In this document: one piece after another, positions 61,745 through 64,000 of the stretch
Layout: every line of letters starts with the position of its first letter
Position numbering within the stretch: the stretch's first letter is position 1
Assembly (NCBI GenBank): GCA_001871905.1
Contig: MNUG01000040.1
Location: 62,001-126,000 of the forward strand
Length of the DNA: 64,000 nt
Origin: Alphaproteobacteria bacterium CG1_02_46_17
GTDB taxonomy: Bacteria > Pseudomonadota > Alphaproteobacteria > Micavibrionales > Micavibrionaceae
Reading direction: 5' to 3'
The notes under the pieces: model-generated
The model's database searches: none
What the model was told of the DNA's origin: nothing
What the model saw: only the letters and a program-made list of their open reading frames with translations
Made by a program: the position numbers and the translations under genes

Positions 61745-63283
61745 ATGTCCAGCACCGAATTGCTATCCCAATTGTCATCCAAAAACAGGTTTTCGGCAAA
61801 AAGCATGTTGACGCTTCCGGCATGGGTCACAGCCGGCATTATCCTGTTTGATCTTTTGTCCTTTATTGTGACCAAATATATTGCTGCTGATTTATATTTC
61901 TTTATCCGGACATATATCATCCCCAGTGCCGAACTCGATATAAATAGCTACAGCCCTCACCCCAGCTTACATCTGGTCTTGGGATTGATTGTCTCTCTGG
62001 TGATCTGGAATCAGGGGATTTATACCAACCGGACACCGTGGTGGTCACAGGTTCGCCTCTTAACCAAGGTTGTTTTGTTTGCTTTTATCGTTCATGGATT
62101 CTTGAGCTTTAGCCTCAAAGTCTTTGAATCAAGACTATTCATTCTGCTGTACTGGGCCATGGTTTATGGGTTGATGCTGGGCGTTCGCGTGGCAATTTTC
62201 AAACTGGCCAGACACTCCAAAGACTGGGACATTCCTGCTGTTATTGTCAGTGATCCTCATACTGCGGAAGATCTTATTTTTGCTTTTGGAGCCGATTTAA
62301 GTACCGGATATAAGGTCAAGGAGCTCTTTATTCGCAGTTCAGGTGACGACAATAAGGAGCTCGACATCTCTGGAACAGCTCTTTCAACCAAAGATTTTCA
62401 GATCATTGACGAACGCTCCATTCCTATCGAACAATTTATCAGAAATCACCCACAAAAATTCTATATCATATCTTTGGATGCGTTCCGTGATGCTGCCCGT
62501 GAAGATATTATCAAGGTTCTGAACGAAGAGCAGGCCATGTATGCGATTGTTCCTTCTTTAAGCCGTGCCAATCTTTACCAGATGGAACCTCAATATTTCT
62601 TTGGTCATGATGTCGTGATGTTGCATGTCCGCAGCACCTCCCCTTATATTCTGAAATTCTCGATCTCAAGAGGGATTAAACGCGGAATGGATATTGCAGC
62701 CTCGGGATTAGCTTTGATGGTCGCAGGGCCTGTTATTTTGGCACTGGGAGCCTGTTTGAAACTTGAAGGACAAGGCGGATCGATTTTTTATGGTGGAAAA
62801 CGTATCGGCAAGAATGGTGAATTGTTCAATTGCTGGAAGTTGCGGTCGATGGAACCGGACTCCAATCATCTTTTGACTGAATATCTGGAACAAAATCCTG
62901 AACTTAAACAGGATTGGGAAACTTTCCGCAAATTGCCGCGTGATCCACGCGTCACCACCAGAACCGCGCGTTTGATCCGCAAACTCAGCCTTGATGAATT
63001 GCCACAGCTATGGAACATCTTTGTCGGGGATATGAGTCTGGTCGGCCCTCGACCCATTCTCGAAGATGAAACCGGATATTTTAATGACCAGACCTTGAAA
63101 GATTACCTTTCGATTAGGCCCGGATTAACAGGGCTATGGCAGGTGAGCGGACGGAATAAGACCAGTTTCAAACGCCGCGTTTACTGGGATAGCTGGTATG
63201 TCCGCAACTGGTCACTATGGGGGGATATTATCATCCTGATTAAAACCCCACTGGTTCTGCTGACAAGAAAAGGGGCGAGTTAA
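61745..63283 (+). CDS. Undecaprenyl-phosphate sugar phosphotransferase (GumD/WbaP-like)
   Basis: KRGMDIAASGLALMVAGPVI; IFYGGKRIGKNGELFNCWKLRSM; KLSLDELPQLWNIFVGDMSLVGPRPI; RPGLTGLWQVSGRN. Confidence 0.93.
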   Translation: MSSTELLSQLSSKNRFSAKSMLTLPAWVTAGIILFDLLSFIVTKYIAADLYFFIRTYIIPSAELDINSYSPHPSLHLVLGLIVSLVIWNQGIYTNRTPWWSQVRLLTKVVLFAFIVHGFLSFSLKVFESRLFILLYWAMVYGLMLGVRVAIFKLARHSKDWDIPAVIVSDPHTAEDLIFAFGADLSTGYKVKELFIRSSGDDNKELDISGTALSTKDFQIIDERSIPIEQFIRNHPQKFYIISLDAFRDAAREDIIKVLNEEQAMYAIVPSLSRANLYQMEPQYFFGHDVVMLHVRSTSPYILKFSISRGIKRGMDIAASGLALMVAGPVILALGACLKLEGQGGSIFYGGKRIGKNGELFNCWKLRSMEPDSNHLLTEYLEQNPELKQDWETFRKLPRDPRVTTRTARLIRKLSLDELPQLWNIFVGDMSLVGPRPILEDETGYFNDQTLKDYLSIRPGLTGLWQVSGRNKTSFKRRVYWDSWYVRNWSLWGDIIILIKTPLVLLTRKGAS

Positions 63284-63300
63284 TAACCCGCCCTTTCCTT
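63268..63300 (+). terminator. Probable terminator after the sugar transferase
   Basis: AAAAGGGGCGAGTTAATAACCCGCCCTTTCC imperfect hairpin. Confidence 0.5.
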
Positions 63301-63326
63301 ATTCTCAATTTCTTTAAGTCAATCAA

Positions 63327-64000
63327 TTACAGAGTATTGCCACAAGCTTCGGCGCTATTCATGAGATCATTGGCATCGCCACCAAAATTGAAGGTGACTT
63401 GCTGTCCTTGACCCAGAGCCTGATTGGCGTCTGCCCAACAAGGCGACCCAGACGCTGTTCCCTCATCTCCCCCTGCTGCAGGCTCGATTTGTGTGATATT
63501 TTCGTCCGAGAAAGTTCCCGTCTCATCGCCTCCAGCTGCTGGTGTAAGATCATTCAGGTTTGCCGCCGTCAGCGGAGCTTCTGGCAAAGCTGTTGGCGCG
63601 TTAAGCGCTAACAATGACAGACCGGTAATTCTCAGTGATCCACTTCCATCTGTTGCGGCGTCCGTCGAGAAGGTTCTAAAGAACGTGCTCGGGTCAAGTG
63701 AGGACACAGGGAAGAAGAACAAGCCACGATCTGCACTGTCGTTATAATCATAGATCATGGTTTGAAGCGTTGCGTATTGAGCTGGCGTGACATAGCTCAG
63801 AACAGATGGTTCGATTGTTGATCCACCCAGCGTATATTTTGCATTCATACCATCAATCTGCGTCGGGAAGCCCGGGGCAAACATCACATCAAATCCCAAG
63901 TCCACAAACAAAGAGGATTGGTCAATAAAATGCGTTGCGCCAATTGTGCTACCAACCAAAGTCGGGCCAGATGATCCCTTCGTGGAATATAACCCAAGAC
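63327..64000 (-). CDS. C-terminal part of a larger (probably secreted) protein, cut by the window edge
   Basis: Frame stays open to base 64000 (...LGLYSTKGSSGPTLVGSTIGATHF); PAAGGDE repeated twice; two Cys near the C-terminus. Confidence 0.65.
   Translation of the reverse strand, partial: LGLYSTKGSSGPTLVGSTIGATHFIDQSSLFVDLGFDVMFAPGFPTQIDGMNAKYTLGGSTIEPSVLSYVTPAQYATLQTMIYDYNDSADRGLFFFPVSSLDPSTFFRTFSTDAATDGSGSLRITGLSLLALNAPTALPEAPLTAANLNDLTPAAGGDETGTFSDENITQIEPAAGGDEGTASGSPCWADANQALGQGQQVTFNFGGDANDLMNSAEACGNTL

Overview
The window is a 64 kb segment of what is probably an alphaproteobacterial chromosome. It is mostly housekeeping genes, followed by a large exopolysaccharide (EPS) locus at about 40.8-63.3 kb. 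In order: a porin; rplK-rplA; trpB-trpA-mutL; ribF, aat, accC, accB and aroQ on the minus strand; a HAD hydrolase, a PCu(A)C copper chaperone and two DsbA-like proteins; an M48 peptidase; rlmE; pepN; nrdB and nrdA, which are divergent and separated by about 1.8 kb holding an unrecognised secreted repeat protein split by a frameshift; a Kef/YbaL-type antiporter; icd; a DUF1223-like protein; guaB; an aldehyde dehydrogenase; a small XRE regulator; guaA; a two-domain deaminase-like protein with a gpt-like phosphoribosyltransferase; metF-metE; a secreted serine protease; and then the EPS locus. The EPS locus has a cupin, TpsB, an OM barrel, VanZ, Wzc-like, GMP, Wzx, several glycosyltransferases, two acyltransferases, Wzy, Wza, Wzz-like and a GumD/WbaP-like initiator, and resembles a xanthan/acetan-type system. 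No tRNA, rRNA, CRISPR array, prophage or intact IS element was recognised. Best leads: (1) the frameshifted CAPAGTVVVGPTP(V/S)C repeat protein between nrdB and nrdA, with NrdR-like boxes upstream of both nrd genes; (2) a double deaminase-fold protein with a degenerate second domain in a purine-salvage neighbourhood; (3) a hairpin repeat between trpB and trpA that is open in frame with trpA; (4) a Wzc-like protein whose Walker A lysine is arginine; (5) a mosaic of dispersed repeats next to an orphan AT-rich gene. All family calls come from reading motifs by eye; no database search was possible.
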